Below, in pieces: positions 1 through 7,801 of a stretch of 30,193 bases of DNA. The stretch comes from Betaproteobacteria bacterium UBA5216 (GTDB taxonomy: Bacteria; Pseudomonadota; Gammaproteobacteria; Burkholderiales; SG8-41). The notes under the pieces are model-generated. The model had not been told where the DNA came from and ran no database searches. It saw only the letters and a program-made list of their open reading frames with translations. The stretch is from contig DHVE01000035.1 of the NCBI GenBank assembly GCA_002412495.1, positions 1 through 30,193 on the forward strand, in the 5' to 3' direction. Position 1 is the first letter of the stretch; every line of letters starts with the position of its first letter. The position numbers and the translations under genes are program-made.

Positions 1-592
1 GCGCCAGACCCAGCGCCACACGCGGCACGGGCTTGTCGAGCCGCCACGAAGCGTTTGCCAATTGCCGCGCGGTGAGGCGGATTTTTTTGTTGCGCGCCGC
101 TACCGCCAGTGCCGCATCACCCAGTGTGCCGGACACCCACACCGCGTCACCCGCGCGCGCGCCATCGCGCCGCAACGCCTTGCCCACGGGTACTTCGCCC
201 ATGATCTGCACACACAAGTTCAGCGGTCCGCGCGTCGTGTCGCCACCGATGAGGTCGACGCCGTGCGCGCGCGCCAGCCGCATAAAGCCGCGCGAAAAGG
301 CGGCCAGCCAGCGTGCATCGGACTTCGGCAATGAAAGCGCGAGCGTCGCCCAACGTGGCAACGCCCCCATGGCAGCCAGATCCGACAAATTTACGGCGAG
401 TGTTTTGTGACCCAACGCCTCGGGATCGGCACCCCGGAAAAAATGCGTGCCCTCGACCAGCATGTCCGCCGAAATCGCCAGCGCCTGCCCGCGCCGCACG
501 CGTAGCAACGCCGCGTCATCCCCCACGCCCAGCACCGTATGCCGCGTGCGATGGGTGAAATACTGGCGGATCAGGTCAAATTCGCCTGGCAC
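1..592 (-). CDS. thiL: Thiamine-monophosphate kinase, C-terminal part outside window
   Basis: ThiL phosphorylates thiamine monophosphate to the active cofactor thiamine diphosphate in the cytoplasm. My translation of the minus strand gives 197 open codons up to the window edge, of about 320 usual. The N-terminal AIR-synthase-like domain shows the GDDAA nucleotide/metal motif at residues 24-28, SADMLVEGTHF at 41-51, NLSDLAAMGA at 68-77 and a GGDTTRG motif further on, all typical of the family. The start is GTG at 592-590; an in-frame TGA lies a few codons upstream and no ATG is available nearby. It is the last visible gene of the rib-nusB string, 21 bases after the small membrane protein gene, so it is probably co-transcribed. 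A nusB-thiL neighbourhood is common in proteobacteria. Confidence 0.93.
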   Translation of the reverse strand, partial: MPGEFDLIRQYFTHRTRHTVLGVGDDAALLRVRRGQALAISADMLVEGTHFFRGADPEALGHKTLAVNLSDLAAMGALPRWATLALSLPKSDARWLAAFSRGFMRLARAHGVDLIGGDTTRGPLNLCVQIMGEVPVGKALRRDGARAGDAVWVSGTLGDAALAVAARNKKIRLTARQLANASWRLDKPVPRVALGLA

Positions 593-613
593 GGAATCAC
601 GGGCGGATCAGCG

Positions 614-895
614 TCAGTTTTTCGGCGGCTGTGATTGCGCCGATGGATCATTAGCGGCGCCCAGCGCCTTGCGCTGCGCGTCTAGCATGGCCTGATCCTG
701 CGCAGCCTTCTTTTTAATCATCACCGGCATCCAGAAATCCAGCGCGGCAAAGCCGAGAAAAAACAAAATCAGCATGGTAATTTTGTCATCCGGCAAAAAG
801 CTGCGGCCAAAAAACAACACGTAAGCACCGATCAGCAGGTTCACCACCCCGGCCGCGTAGAACATGTAAATACGCTTTTTCGTCTTGTCGTTCAT
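614..895 (-). CDS. Small two-helix membrane protein of unknown function
   Basis: This is a 93-residue protein that I do not recognise. Two hydrophobic stretches, about residues 11-29 and 38-58, suggest two membrane helices with a short loop containing DDK between them. The C-terminal third (about 60-93) is polar, rich in K, Q, A and P, and probably cytoplasmic. I chose the ATG at 895 because GGAG lies six bases upstream; in-frame ATGs at 907 and 916 have no comparable ribosome site. It sits between nusB and thiL on the same strand with short gaps, so it is probably carried in that transcript. No catalytic or binding motif is visible and no function is claimed. Confidence 0.72.
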   Translation of the reverse strand: MNDKTKKRIYMFYAAGVVNLLIGAYVLFFGRSFLPDDKITMLILFFLGFAALDFWMPVMIKKKAAQDQAMLDAQRKALGAANDPSAQSQPPKN

Positions 896-956
896 GACAG
901 GCTCCATCACTTGCATTCCATCAAAATAATCCCTTCACGGATCGCGCCAATACCGG

Positions 957-1412
957 TCAGCTCGCAGCGCGCGCCTCGCGCGCCGCACTCACTTCCGGCT
1001 CGCGCATTACCGCGGCCAGTTTGTCGAGAACGCCGTTCACATACTTGTGGCCGTCGGTGCCGCCGAAAGATTTGGCCAACTCCACCGCCTCGTTGATCAC
1101 CACGCGATACGGCACTTCGGGGTGCCGCAAAAATTCGCAACCAGCGATCATCAGCACCGCGCGCTCGATGGGCGAGAGCCGGTCCACCGGACGATCCAGA
1201 CATGGCGCGAGATCGCGCTCGATCGCTTCGGCGTCGCGGATCACGCCATCAAGCAAATCACGAAAATAAAGCGCGTCGCATTTATCGAAGCCGCGAAACT
1301 GCGTGATGTCCTGCGCGATTTCCCTGGCGGCATTGTGTGACAGCAGCCATTGATAAACCCCCTGCAAGGCGAATTCGCGCGAACGGTAACGGGATGACTT
1401 CACGGGTGGCAT
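957..1412 (-). CDS. nusB: Transcription antitermination factor NusB
   Basis: NusB binds boxA RNA together with ribosomal protein S10 (NusE) and forms part of the antitermination complex on rRNA operons. The 151-residue length is normal. The N-terminal basic, boxA-binding segment reads SRYRSREFALQGVYQWLLS (about 6-24), matching the family pattern of RxxxRExALQxLYQ. The middle carries FRDLLDGV and the C-terminal half has RAVLMIAGCEFL, VPYRVVINEAVELAKSFG and HKYVNGVLDKLA, all family hallmarks. The ATG at 1412 is preceded closely by GTGAGGG. It lies 37 bases after ribH, the usual proteobacterial arrangement, and the small membrane protein and thiL follow. It is expected to be part of the same long transcript. 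Confidence 0.96.
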   Translation of the reverse strand: MPPVKSSRYRSREFALQGVYQWLLSHNAAREIAQDITQFRGFDKCDALYFRDLLDGVIRDAEAIERDLAPCLDRPVDRLSPIERAVLMIAGCEFLRHPEVPYRVVINEAVELAKSFGGTDGHKYVNGVLDKLAAVMREPEVSAAREARAAS

Positions 1413-1449
1413 CCCTCACCCACGGAGACCCGTAAGTTCATGTTTTTAT

Positions 1450-1920
1450 TCATTTTATTTTACGCAACAGATTTACCATTTCCACCACCGCCAAGGCGCA
1501 ATCCGCGCCCTTTTGCGCCATGCGCGCGGTGGCCTGATCGTCGTCTTCGGTGGTCAAAATGCCATTGGCGATGGGTATGCCGGTGTCGAGTTGCACGCGC
1601 GTGATGCCCGCGCAGGATTCATTGGACACGATTTCAAAATGATAGGTTTCACCGCGAATCACGGCGCCCAGCGCAACCAGTGCATGGAATTTTCCGCTGC
1701 GTGCCATGGTCTGCAAAACCAGCGGAATTTCCAGCGCGCCGGGCACGGTGACAATGCGGATGTCTTTCGCGGCCACGCCGAATTTGACCAACTCGGCAGT
1801 GCAACTGGACAACAGCCCATCGCCGATATCCTGATTAAACCGGCCCACCACGATGCCGATGCGCAAGCCGTCGCCGCGATGATCGGGTTCGATTTCTTCC
1901 ATGTTGTCGTATTGGGTCAT
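1450..1920 (-). CDS. ribH: 6,7-dimethyl-8-ribityllumazine synthase
   Basis: RibH condenses 5-amino-6-ribitylaminouracil with 3,4-dihydroxy-2-butanone 4-phosphate to give the lumazine precursor of riboflavin, acting as a multi-subunit cytoplasmic shell. The 156-residue protein shows the family motifs in order: VGRFNQDIGDGLL, VPGALEIPLV, ALGAVIRGETYHFEIV with the catalytic-site histidine, and PIANGILTTEDDDQA near the C-terminus. The ATG at 1918-1920 has only a weak ribosome site. The gene lies between ribBX and nusB. The gap to ribBX (1921-2045) is the only long one inside the rib string and holds two arrays of a 7-base repeat, described separately, so a separate promoter here cannot be excluded. 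Confidence 0.97.
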   Translation of the reverse strand: MTQYDNMEEIEPDHRGDGLRIGIVVGRFNQDIGDGLLSSCTAELVKFGVAAKDIRIVTVPGALEIPLVLQTMARSGKFHALVALGAVIRGETYHFEIVSNESCAGITRVQLDTGIPIANGILTTEDDDQATARMAQKGADCALAVVEMVNLLRKIK

Positions 1921-1928
1921 TTAAGTTT

Positions 1929-1977
1929 CGTGAGGCGTTAGACTTTGGGCGTTAGACATTAGGCGCGAGACGTAAAT
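1929..1977. repeat. Degenerate heptamer array between ribBX and ribH
   Basis: Seven consecutive 7-base units can be laid out without gaps: CGTGAGG, CGTTAGA, CTTTGGG, CGTTAGA, CATTAGG, CGCGAGA, CGTAAAT. They are related to the CGTGAGG unit seen at 10393-10434 and, inverted, at 2041-2075. The array starts nine bases upstream of the ribH start codon. Function unknown. Confidence 0.6.
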
Positions 1978-2040
1978 AGTAAAGCGGGCACACCACCTGT
2001 ACATCCCGCGCGAAGCCAAGCGGAACAAGCGTCCATCCTG

Positions 2041-2075
2041 ACACCTCACGCCTCACGCCGGACGCCTGACGCCGA
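2041..2075. repeat. Heptamer array overlapping the ribBX stop codon
   Basis: Five plus-strand units, ACACCTC, ACGCCTC, ACGCCGG, ACGCCTG and ACGCCGA, form a period-7 array, the inverse orientation of the CGTGAGG arrays elsewhere in the window. The minus-strand ribBX stop codon (2046-2048) and its last several codons lie inside the array, so the repeat encodes the C-terminal residues SASGVRREA of that protein. Confidence 0.65.
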
Positions 2076-3200
2076 CAAAGGTTGCAAATACCCGGTTACT
2101 TCCAGATCAAATCCCGCCATGCTCGGCATGCGACGCGGCAGGGACAGCAGGCGCATTTTCTTCACGCCCAGATCGCGCAGAATTTGCGCTCCGATGCCGT
2201 AATTGCGCAAGGTGATTTTCGCGGGCGCGCCGCCAGATTGCGACGGACGCGCACGTTCCAGCAGCGCGTCGGCGGTTTCCTGCCGATGCAGCAGCACGAT
2301 CACGCCGCAGGCCGACTGGGCAATCGTCGCAAGCGCATCATTAAAATTCCACGAATGCGTGGTGCTGCCGGCATCGAGCAGATCGATCACCGATACCGGC
2401 TCATGCACGCGCACCAGGGCCTCGCGGGAAGCATCGATCTCACCCTTGACCAGTGCGAGATGCGTTTCGCGCCCGATGCGGTCGCTATAGGCAACCAGTT
2501 TGAATTCACCATGCACGGTTTGAATCACGCGCTCGGACGCGCGCACCACCAGCGATTCGGTGCGGCCGCGGTGCTGAATCAAATCGGTGATAGTGCCGAT
2601 CTTCAGACCATGATGCGCCGCGAACGGTATCAAATCGGGCAGACGCGCCATTTCGCCGTCGTCTTTCAGAATTTCACAAATCACCGCGGCAGGCATCAAG
2701 CCGGCTAGCCGCGCGAGATCGCAGCCGGCCTCGGTGTGCCCGGCGCGCACCAGCACGCCGCCTTCCTGCGCCATCAGGGGAAATATGTGTCCCGGCTGAA
2801 CGAGATCACGCGAACTGGCATCCGGGCGTATCGCGGCACGCACGGTGGTGGCGCGGTCTGCCGCAGATATCCCGGTGGTGACGCCCTCGGCGGCTTCGAT
2901 GGACACGGTAAAATTGGTGCCCAGCGGCGAACGGTTATTCGACACCATCAGCGGCAGATTCAACTGGCGGCAGCGTTCTTCGGTGAGCGTGAGACAGATC
3001 AACCCGCGTCCGTAGCGCGCCATGAAATTGATGGCTTCGGCATTGGCGTGCTCCGCTGCGATCAGCAAATCGCCTTCGTTCTCTCGATCTTCTTCATCGA
3101 CCAGCACCACCATGCGCCCGGCGCGAATTTCCGCGATGATTTCCGCCGGCGGACTGACAGCACCGGGATTCACCGCATTGGCTACATTCGGGGCATTCAT
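2046..3200 (-). CDS. ribB: 3,4-dihydroxy-2-butanone 4-phosphate synthase fused to a degenerate GTP cyclohydrolase II domain (RibBX type)
   Basis: The N-terminal domain (about 15-212) makes 3,4-dihydroxy-2-butanone 4-phosphate from ribulose 5-phosphate for riboflavin synthesis. It has the active-site DEEDRENEGD at 35-44, RYGRGLICL at 62-70 and RAGHTEAGCDL at 152-162. The C-terminal domain (about 220-375) has the GTP cyclohydrolase II fold pattern but is degenerate. The region that should hold the three zinc cysteines (264-290) has none, the only nearby cysteine is C298, and the RQEGRGIGL signature is replaced by RQETADALL. GTP cyclohydrolase activity is therefore unlikely, as known for proteobacterial RibBX proteins, and a separate ribA should exist elsewhere. 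Its ATG overlaps the ribE stop as ATGA, which suggests translational coupling. The last residues lie in a 7-base repeat array. Confidence 0.94.
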   Translation of the reverse strand: MNAPNVANAVNPGAVSPPAEIIAEIRAGRMVVLVDEEDRENEGDLLIAAEHANAEAINFMARYGRGLICLTLTEERCRQLNLPLMVSNNRSPLGTNFTVSIEAAEGVTTGISAADRATTVRAAIRPDASSRDLVQPGHIFPLMAQEGGVLVRAGHTEAGCDLARLAGLMPAAVICEILKDDGEMARLPDLIPFAAHHGLKIGTITDLIQHRGRTESLVVRASERVIQTVHGEFKLVAYSDRIGRETHLALVKGEIDASREALVRVHEPVSVIDLLDAGSTTHSWNFNDALATIAQSACGVIVLLHRQETADALLERARPSQSGGAPAKITLRNYGIGAQILRDLGVKKMRLLSLPRRMPSMAGFDLEVTGYLQPLSASGVRREA

Positions 3201-3805
3201 GGCTGCACTCCAAATTGATTCAACCGTTCCACGTAACGCGCCACCGTGTCGGCCTCGAGATTCACGCGCACGCCCACCGCCAGCGTGCCGAGGTTGGTCG
3301 CCGCCAGCGTGTGCGGAATAATGTTGACTGAAAAATGCATGCCGTCCACGTTGTTCACCGTCAGACTCACTCCGTTGATCGCAATCGATCCCTTGACCGC
3401 GATATAACGCGCCACATCACGCGGCGCCGCAAACACAAAAACCCGGTTGTCACCGGCGGCCTGCACACTTACCACCGTGCCCACGCCATCCACGTGCCCA
3501 CTGACCAAATGCCCGCCCAGCCGATCCGACAAGCGCAGCGCGCGCTCCAGATTAACGCGCGCGCCTTGCTCAAATCCCACCGTGCAGCGCAATGTTTCGC
3601 GCGACACATCCGCATCGAAACACGCGCCCTCGCCCGCCGCCGAAATCGCAATCGCGGTCAGGCATACGCCGTTGACCGCGATGCTCTCGCCCACCACGCC
3701 ATCCGCAAGATTCAGCGCTGGCGCGGCGACCTGAATCCGCACGCCGCCGTCGGTCGGTTTAACCGAGGCTATCGCTCCTACCGCCATTACGATACCGGTG
3801 AACAT
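3197..3805 (-). CDS. ribE: Riboflavin synthase, alpha chain
   Basis: The enzyme dismutates two 6,7-dimethyl-8-ribityllumazine molecules to riboflavin and the pyrimidine precursor. The protein is 202 residues, normal for the family. It begins with the diagnostic MFTGIV and has two lumazine-binding half-repeats. The first carries GESIAVNGVCLTA and the second carries KGSIAINGVSLTVN, with LGGHLVSGHVDGVG between them. I chose the ATG at 3805 rather than upstream codons because MFTGIV is the near-invariant N-terminus and this ATG overlaps the ribD stop as TAATG. The 3' end overlaps the ribBX start as ATGA. Translation of the three genes is therefore probably coupled. Some nomenclatures call this gene ribC. 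Confidence 0.96.
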   Translation of the reverse strand: MFTGIVMAVGAIASVKPTDGGVRIQVAAPALNLADGVVGESIAVNGVCLTAIAISAAGEGACFDADVSRETLRCTVGFEQGARVNLERALRLSDRLGGHLVSGHVDGVGTVVSVQAAGDNRVFVFAAPRDVARYIAVKGSIAINGVSLTVNNVDGMHFSVNIIPHTLAATNLGTLAVGVRVNLEADTVARYVERLNQFGVQP

Positions 3806-4914
3806 TATACCGGCGCCCTCCGCGCAAGAATGCGTATATCCGGACCGATTTGACACACATCGGTGATGGTCAACGCATGCCGGTCCTTCAATGACTGCAA
3901 GGCCGGCAGATGAAACATGCCCTGTGCCGCGTCGCCCAGCAGACTCGGCGCCAGGTATATCAGCAATTCATCCACCAAGTCCTCGTTCAGCAAGGAACCA
4001 TTCAGTTTAAAGCCCGCTTCCACGTGTAATTCGTTCATGCCGCGTCGTCCCAGCTCGAGCATCAGATCCGGCAACTCCACCTTGCCGGCCGCGTTGGGCA
4101 GCACGATGATTTCCGCGCCGCGCGCCTGCAACGCCTGCATGGGCCGCACATACCCCTCGGCCGCAGCTATCAGCGTGCCCGCGCCCGCCACGTGCGCATC
4201 CACCGGCGTTTCCAGGCGGCTATCCACCACCACCCGCACCGGCTGGCGGGGCGTCTCGATATCGCGCACCGTCAACCGCGGATTATCATCCTTCACCGTG
4301 CCGATGCCGGTGAGAATTGCGCAGGCCCGCGCCCGCCATGCGTGGCCGTCACGCCGCGCTTCGGGACTGGTAATCCACTGGCTTTGCCCGTTCAGCAACG
4401 CGGTCTTGCCGTCGAGACTCGCGGCCACTTTCAGTCGCAGCCACGGCCGGCCGCGCGTCATGCGCGAGACAAAGCCGATATTCAGTTCGCGCGCCGCCGC
4501 CTCCATGAGGCCGGTTTCCACTTCAACATTCGATGCGCGCAACATACCGAACCCCTTGCCGGAAACCAGTGGATTCGGATCCTGCATGGCCGCAACAACG
4601 CGTGACACGCCCGCCGCGATCAACGCCTCGCAGCACGGCGGCGTGCGCCCCTGATGCGAACAGGGTTCGAGCGTGACGTACGCGGTCGCGCCGCGCGCAT
4701 GCCCGCCGGCCGCGCGCAGCGCATGAATTTCCGCGTGCGGCTCGCCCGCGCGCTCGTGCCAGCCTTCGCCGACCACCACGCCATCGCGTACCAGCACGCA
4801 ACCGACGCGCGGATTCGGCGTGGTGGTGTAGAGACCACGCCGCGCCAATTCCAGCGCGCGCGCCATGTGCGGATCGGTTCGCTGCAAGCCGTGAACGGGT
4901 AGGGAGAGCGTCAT
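3805..4914 (-). CDS. ribD: Bifunctional diaminohydroxyphosphoribosylaminopyrimidine deaminase / 5-amino-6-(5-phosphoribosylamino)uracil reductase
   Basis: RibD carries out the deamination and NADPH-dependent reduction steps of riboflavin synthesis. The 369-residue protein has an N-terminal zinc deaminase domain (about 15-145) with HAE at 60-62 and the PCSHQGRTPPC zinc motif at 84-94. A C-terminal reductase domain (about 155-365) includes LRLKVAASLDGKTAL, a GIGTVKDDNPRLTVR segment and EAGFKLNGSLL. The ATG at 4914 lacks an obvious Shine-Dalgarno sequence. An internal ATG (residue 17, MARALELARRG) aligns with the start of the core domain but has no better site. A six-unit 9-base repeat lies immediately upstream, and its frame runs open into ribD but contains no start codon. 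The stop overlaps ribE. Confidence 0.96.
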   Translation of the reverse strand: MTLSLPVHGLQRTDPHMARALELARRGLYTTTPNPRVGCVLVRDGVVVGEGWHERAGEPHAEIHALRAAGGHARGATAYVTLEPCSHQGRTPPCCEALIAAGVSRVVAAMQDPNPLVSGKGFGMLRASNVEVETGLMEAAARELNIGFVSRMTRGRPWLRLKVAASLDGKTALLNGQSQWITSPEARRDGHAWRARACAILTGIGTVKDDNPRLTVRDIETPRQPVRVVVDSRLETPVDAHVAGAGTLIAAAEGYVRPMQALQARGAEIIVLPNAAGKVELPDLMLELGRRGMNELHVEAGFKLNGSLLNEDLVDELLIYLAPSLLGDAAQGMFHLPALQSLKDRHALTITDVCQIGPDIRILARRAPV

Positions 4915-4923
4915 GCCGATATC

Positions 4924-4977
4924 GCCGTGGGTGCCGTTGAAGCCATTGGTGCCATTGGTGCCGTGGGTGGCATGGGA
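4924..4977. repeat. Nonanucleotide tandem repeat upstream of ribD
   Basis: Six adjoining 9-base units fill much of the nrdR-ribD gap: GCCGTGGGT, GCCGTTGAA, GCCATTGGT, GCCATTGGT, GCCGTGGGT, GGCATGGGA. Read on the minus strand in the ribD frame this would encode T-H/N-G triplets, but I find no start codon in that frame before the ribD ATG. It is therefore probably untranslated leader just upstream of ribD. Confidence 0.75.
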
Positions 4978-5003
4978 ACCGCTATCCGCAGTGCCCGCGC
5001 ACG

Positions 5004-5471
5004 CTACTTCTTGGGGCTTCCCGGCTTCTGCACTTCCTTGATGGCGTCCTGGAAGTCATCCACGCCCTGAAAGCTGCGATAGACGGAAGCAAAACGAATA
5101 TAAGCCACGTGGTCAAGCCGGTGCAGTTCACGCATCACCATTTCGCCGATACGGCGCGCCGGTACTTCGCGTTCGCCCAGCGCGAGTATGTTTTGCGTGA
5201 TGGTGGCGATGGCTTCATCGACCAGCGGCGTGGGCACGGGGCGCTTGTGCAACGCACGCAGAAAGCCGGTACGCAGTTTTTCAAGATCGAACTCGGTGCG
5301 GCTGCCGTCCTGCTTGGCCACCTGCGGCATGCGCAGTTCGACCGTTTCATAGGTGGTAAAGCGCTTGCTGCACGACTCGCAGCGGCGGCGGCGGCGTATG
5401 CTGTCGCCGGCGTCGCTCACGCGGGAGTCAATCACCTGCGTGGATTCGTTTTTACAGAACGGACATTTCAT
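5004..5471 (-). CDS. nrdR: Transcriptional repressor NrdR
   Basis: NrdR is an ATP/dATP-sensing repressor of ribonucleotide reductase genes that binds NrdR boxes. The 155-residue length is normal. The N-terminal zinc ribbon has C3/C6 (MKCPFC) and C31/C34 (RRRRCESCSKRFTTYE), with VIDSR between them. The ATP-cone domain covers about 49-139 and includes VAKQDGSRTEFDLEKLRTGFLRA and ALHKRP. Residues ALGEREVPARRIGEMVMREL and VAYIRFASVYRSF near the C-terminus are typical. It lies 14 bases after glyA on the same strand, a conserved pairing in proteobacteria, and ribD follows. The three are likely co-transcribed. Confidence 0.97.
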   Translation of the reverse strand: MKCPFCKNESTQVIDSRVSDAGDSIRRRRRCESCSKRFTTYETVELRMPQVAKQDGSRTEFDLEKLRTGFLRALHKRPVPTPLVDEAIATITQNILALGEREVPARRIGEMVMRELHRLDHVAYIRFASVYRSFQGVDDFQDAIKEVQKPGSPKK

Positions 5472-5485
5472 GCCGCCAATCCCAC

Positions 5486-6739
5486 TTAGGCCCCGTATAC
5501 CGGAAATTGGTCACACAGCGTTTTGACTTCGGCCGCCACGCGCCGCAGCACGGCATCGTCATTGTGCGCCTCCAGCACATCGGCGATCAGATGCGCGACC
5601 TTCTCCGCCTCAAGCTCGCGGAATCCGCGCGTGGTCATGGCCGGCGAGCCGACGCGTATGCCGCTGGTGATCGTCGGACGCTGCGGATCCTTGGGTATGG
5701 CGTTTTTATTGATGGTCATGCAGGCCTTGCCCAGCGCAGTCTCGGCCTCGACACCGGTGACATGCTTGCTGCGCAGATCCACCAAAAACATATGGCATTC
5801 GGTGCGGCCCGAAACGATGCGCAACCCGCGCTCGTGCAGCACCTTTGCCATCACACGCGCATTGTCGAGCACCTGCTGCTGATAGCCCCGAAACTCCTTC
5901 GACATCGCTTCCTGAAATGCCACCGCCTTGGCCGCGATCACGTGCATCAGCGGCCCGCCTTGCGTGCCGGGGAACACCGCGCTGTTGAGAATTTTCTCGT
6001 GTTTAGCATCGGCCAGGATCAAACCGCCGCGCGGCCCGCGAAGGGTTTTGTGCGTGGTGCTGGTAACAAAATCCGCAATGCCCACGGGGCTCGGATACAA
6101 ACCCGCCGCGATCAGGCCTGCGTAGTGCGCCACGTCCGCCATCAGCAGAGCCCCACATTTGTCGGCAATCGCGCGAAACCGTTTCCAGTCGAACCGCAGC
6201 GAATACGCCGACGCACCCGCGACGATCATCTTGGGCTTGCGCACGGTCGCGAGTTCTTCCACCTCGTCGTAATCAATTTCTTCCGTGTCGGGGTTTAATC
6301 CGTAGCTCACCGCGTCGAAGTAACGTCCGCTTACGTTGGCCGGCGACCCGTGTGTCAGATGCCCGCCGCTGTCGAGCGCCATGCCAAGAATGACATCGCC
6401 AGGATGCAGCACCGCCTTGAACACGGCAAAGTTCGCCTGCGCGCCGGAATGCGGCTGCACGTTGGCGTAACCGGCATGAAAAATCTTTTTGGCTCGATCA
6501 ATCGCGAGTTGTTCGGCCACGTCAACATGCTCGCAACCGCCGTAATACCGTTTGCCGGGATATCCCTCGGCATACTTGTTGGTGAGTACCGACCCTTGCG
6601 CCGCCAGCACGCGCGGACTGGCGTAGTTTTCCGAAGCGATCAGCTCAATGTGATCGTGCTGGCGCTGGCGCTCGGCCTCGAGCGCCTGCCACAGTTCCGG
6701 ATCCAATCCAGCGATAGTGTCTTTGGCGGTTGAGAACAT
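5486..6739 (-). CDS. glyA: Serine hydroxymethyltransferase
   Basis: GlyA is a PLP enzyme that interconverts serine and glycine while charging tetrahydrofolate with a one-carbon unit. The 417-residue protein has the expected IELIASENY near 31-39, KYAEGYPGKRYYGGCE at 55-70, the pocket segment ADVAHYAGLIAAGLYPSP around 201-218, and the PLP lysine K231 in TSTTHKTLRGPRGG. I chose the ATG at 6739 because the product then starts at MFSTAKDTIAGLDPELW, matching the family N-terminus. The frame extends upstream, but the extra 37 residues do not resemble the family. It is the first gene of the minus-strand string that continues through nrdR and the rib genes. I see no glycine riboswitch in the roughly 280-base upstream gap. 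Confidence 0.97.
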   Translation of the reverse strand: MFSTAKDTIAGLDPELWQALEAERQRQHDHIELIASENYASPRVLAAQGSVLTNKYAEGYPGKRYYGGCEHVDVAEQLAIDRAKKIFHAGYANVQPHSGAQANFAVFKAVLHPGDVILGMALDSGGHLTHGSPANVSGRYFDAVSYGLNPDTEEIDYDEVEELATVRKPKMIVAGASAYSLRFDWKRFRAIADKCGALLMADVAHYAGLIAAGLYPSPVGIADFVTSTTHKTLRGPRGGLILADAKHEKILNSAVFPGTQGGPLMHVIAAKAVAFQEAMSKEFRGYQQQVLDNARVMAKVLHERGLRIVSGRTECHMFLVDLRSKHVTGVEAETALGKACMTINKNAIPKDPQRPTITSGIRVGSPAMTTRGFRELEAEKVAHLIADVLEAHNDDAVLRRVAAEVKTLCDQFPVYGA

Positions 6740-7017
6740 GATGGTGTGTCTGTGCGATTGTGCGATGGACGATTGTGGAAGGTGTAATCCGCAGGGTTCA
6801 AGTTCAGAAGCGCGCCCGCCAATCGCCGAAATTTCCGCGCCGCGGCACAAGCTCTAAAGTGTTGATTTTACCACGAATTATCTAAACGCCCGGCAACAGA
6901 ACCACCACCGGCGCGCTCACTCACGCACAGGGCGCGGACACCCAAAAACCGCTTCCGACTGCATGTGCTACGGTTTGCTTCAGCGCGCTACGAGCCGCTT
7001 CCGCTCGCTTTGATCCG

Positions 7018-7536
7018 CTAGGGTTTGCCGGCGGTTTTGGGCGCGGGACCGCCCAGGGCCTTGACGACCTGTTCGGTAATGTCCAGCGCCTTGCTCGCAA
7101 AAACCGCGTCCTGCACCACCAGATCGAATTTCTGCGAAACCGCCAATTGATTCACGATTTGCGTCACTTCCAGATAATACTTGCGGCGTTCTTCCGCCTT
7201 GCGGCGATCCAGATCATCGACGAATGCGCGTGCCTGCTGCTCATAGCGCTGCGCCTGCAACTGGAACTCGCGCTCCTTGAGTTCGCGTTCGCGCGGATCC
7301 TTGATGCCCGCCAATTGCGATTGCATTGCCTTGACACGCGTTTCCGCGCTTCGCACTTCCTGCTCGCGCGCGGAAAATTCACGCCGCAGCGATTCAGCCA
7401 CATCGAACGCACGCTTGGTGTCATTCTCGATGCGCGGCCCGTCAATGTAGCCGACACGCACCTCTTGTGCCGCCGCCGGTACCAGCACGAGCACCATGGC
7501 ACAGAACAGAACCGCTATCCCACTCAGATGTTTCAT
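7018..7536 (-). CDS. OmpH/Skp-family periplasmic chaperone-like protein
   Basis: The 172-residue protein begins with a clear Sec signal peptide: basic MKH, a hydrophobic stretch from 5 to 20, and a likely cut after AAA at 23. The mature part starts VRVGYIDGPRI, like the Skp VGVVD beta strand. A long charged alpha-helical region (about 45-125, rich in E, R, Q and K with heptad character) then matches the tentacle helices of the Skp trimer. The end returns to KFDLVVQDAVFASKALDITEQVV, the usual closing strand. Skp holds unfolded outer membrane proteins in the periplasm. Unlike canonical skp it is not next to bamA or lpxD, so it may be a secondary paralogue with a different client. I therefore withhold the symbol. 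Confidence 0.85.
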   Translation of the reverse strand: MKHLSGIAVLFCAMVLVLVPAAAQEVRVGYIDGPRIENDTKRAFDVAESLRREFSAREQEVRSAETRVKAMQSQLAGIKDPRERELKEREFQLQAQRYEQQARAFVDDLDRRKAEERRKYYLEVTQIVNQLAVSQKFDLVVQDAVFASKALDITEQVVKALGGPAPKTAGKP

Positions 7537-7801
7537 CTATATAACCGCCAACGCCCGATATTTTGATGATGTATTGCCAATTGCAAAATGCCCAATACCA
7601 TTCATCATTCGCCGCCAACCGCGTGCCATGCGCCACGCACCCTTCACCGGTTCATTCACCGGCTCAATTCGCCGGTCCAACCCGATAGCCCCGGATACTG
7701 GCGTACGGTATCACATTCCCGGCACCCTGCGTAAGCGCGCCCTGATGCTACAGCCGCCCGGCGCGCGACAGCCAATCGGCGCCCAACGCGGATACCGCCA
7801 A

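Noticed and set aside
6741..6775. Short GTGCGATT-like octamer repeats upstream of glyA
   Set aside because: Only two to three imperfect copies are visible, too few to call an array.
6740..7017. Possible glycine riboswitch upstream of glyA
   Set aside because: I could not recognise the conserved aptamer core in the roughly 280-base gap; only weak hairpins are visible.
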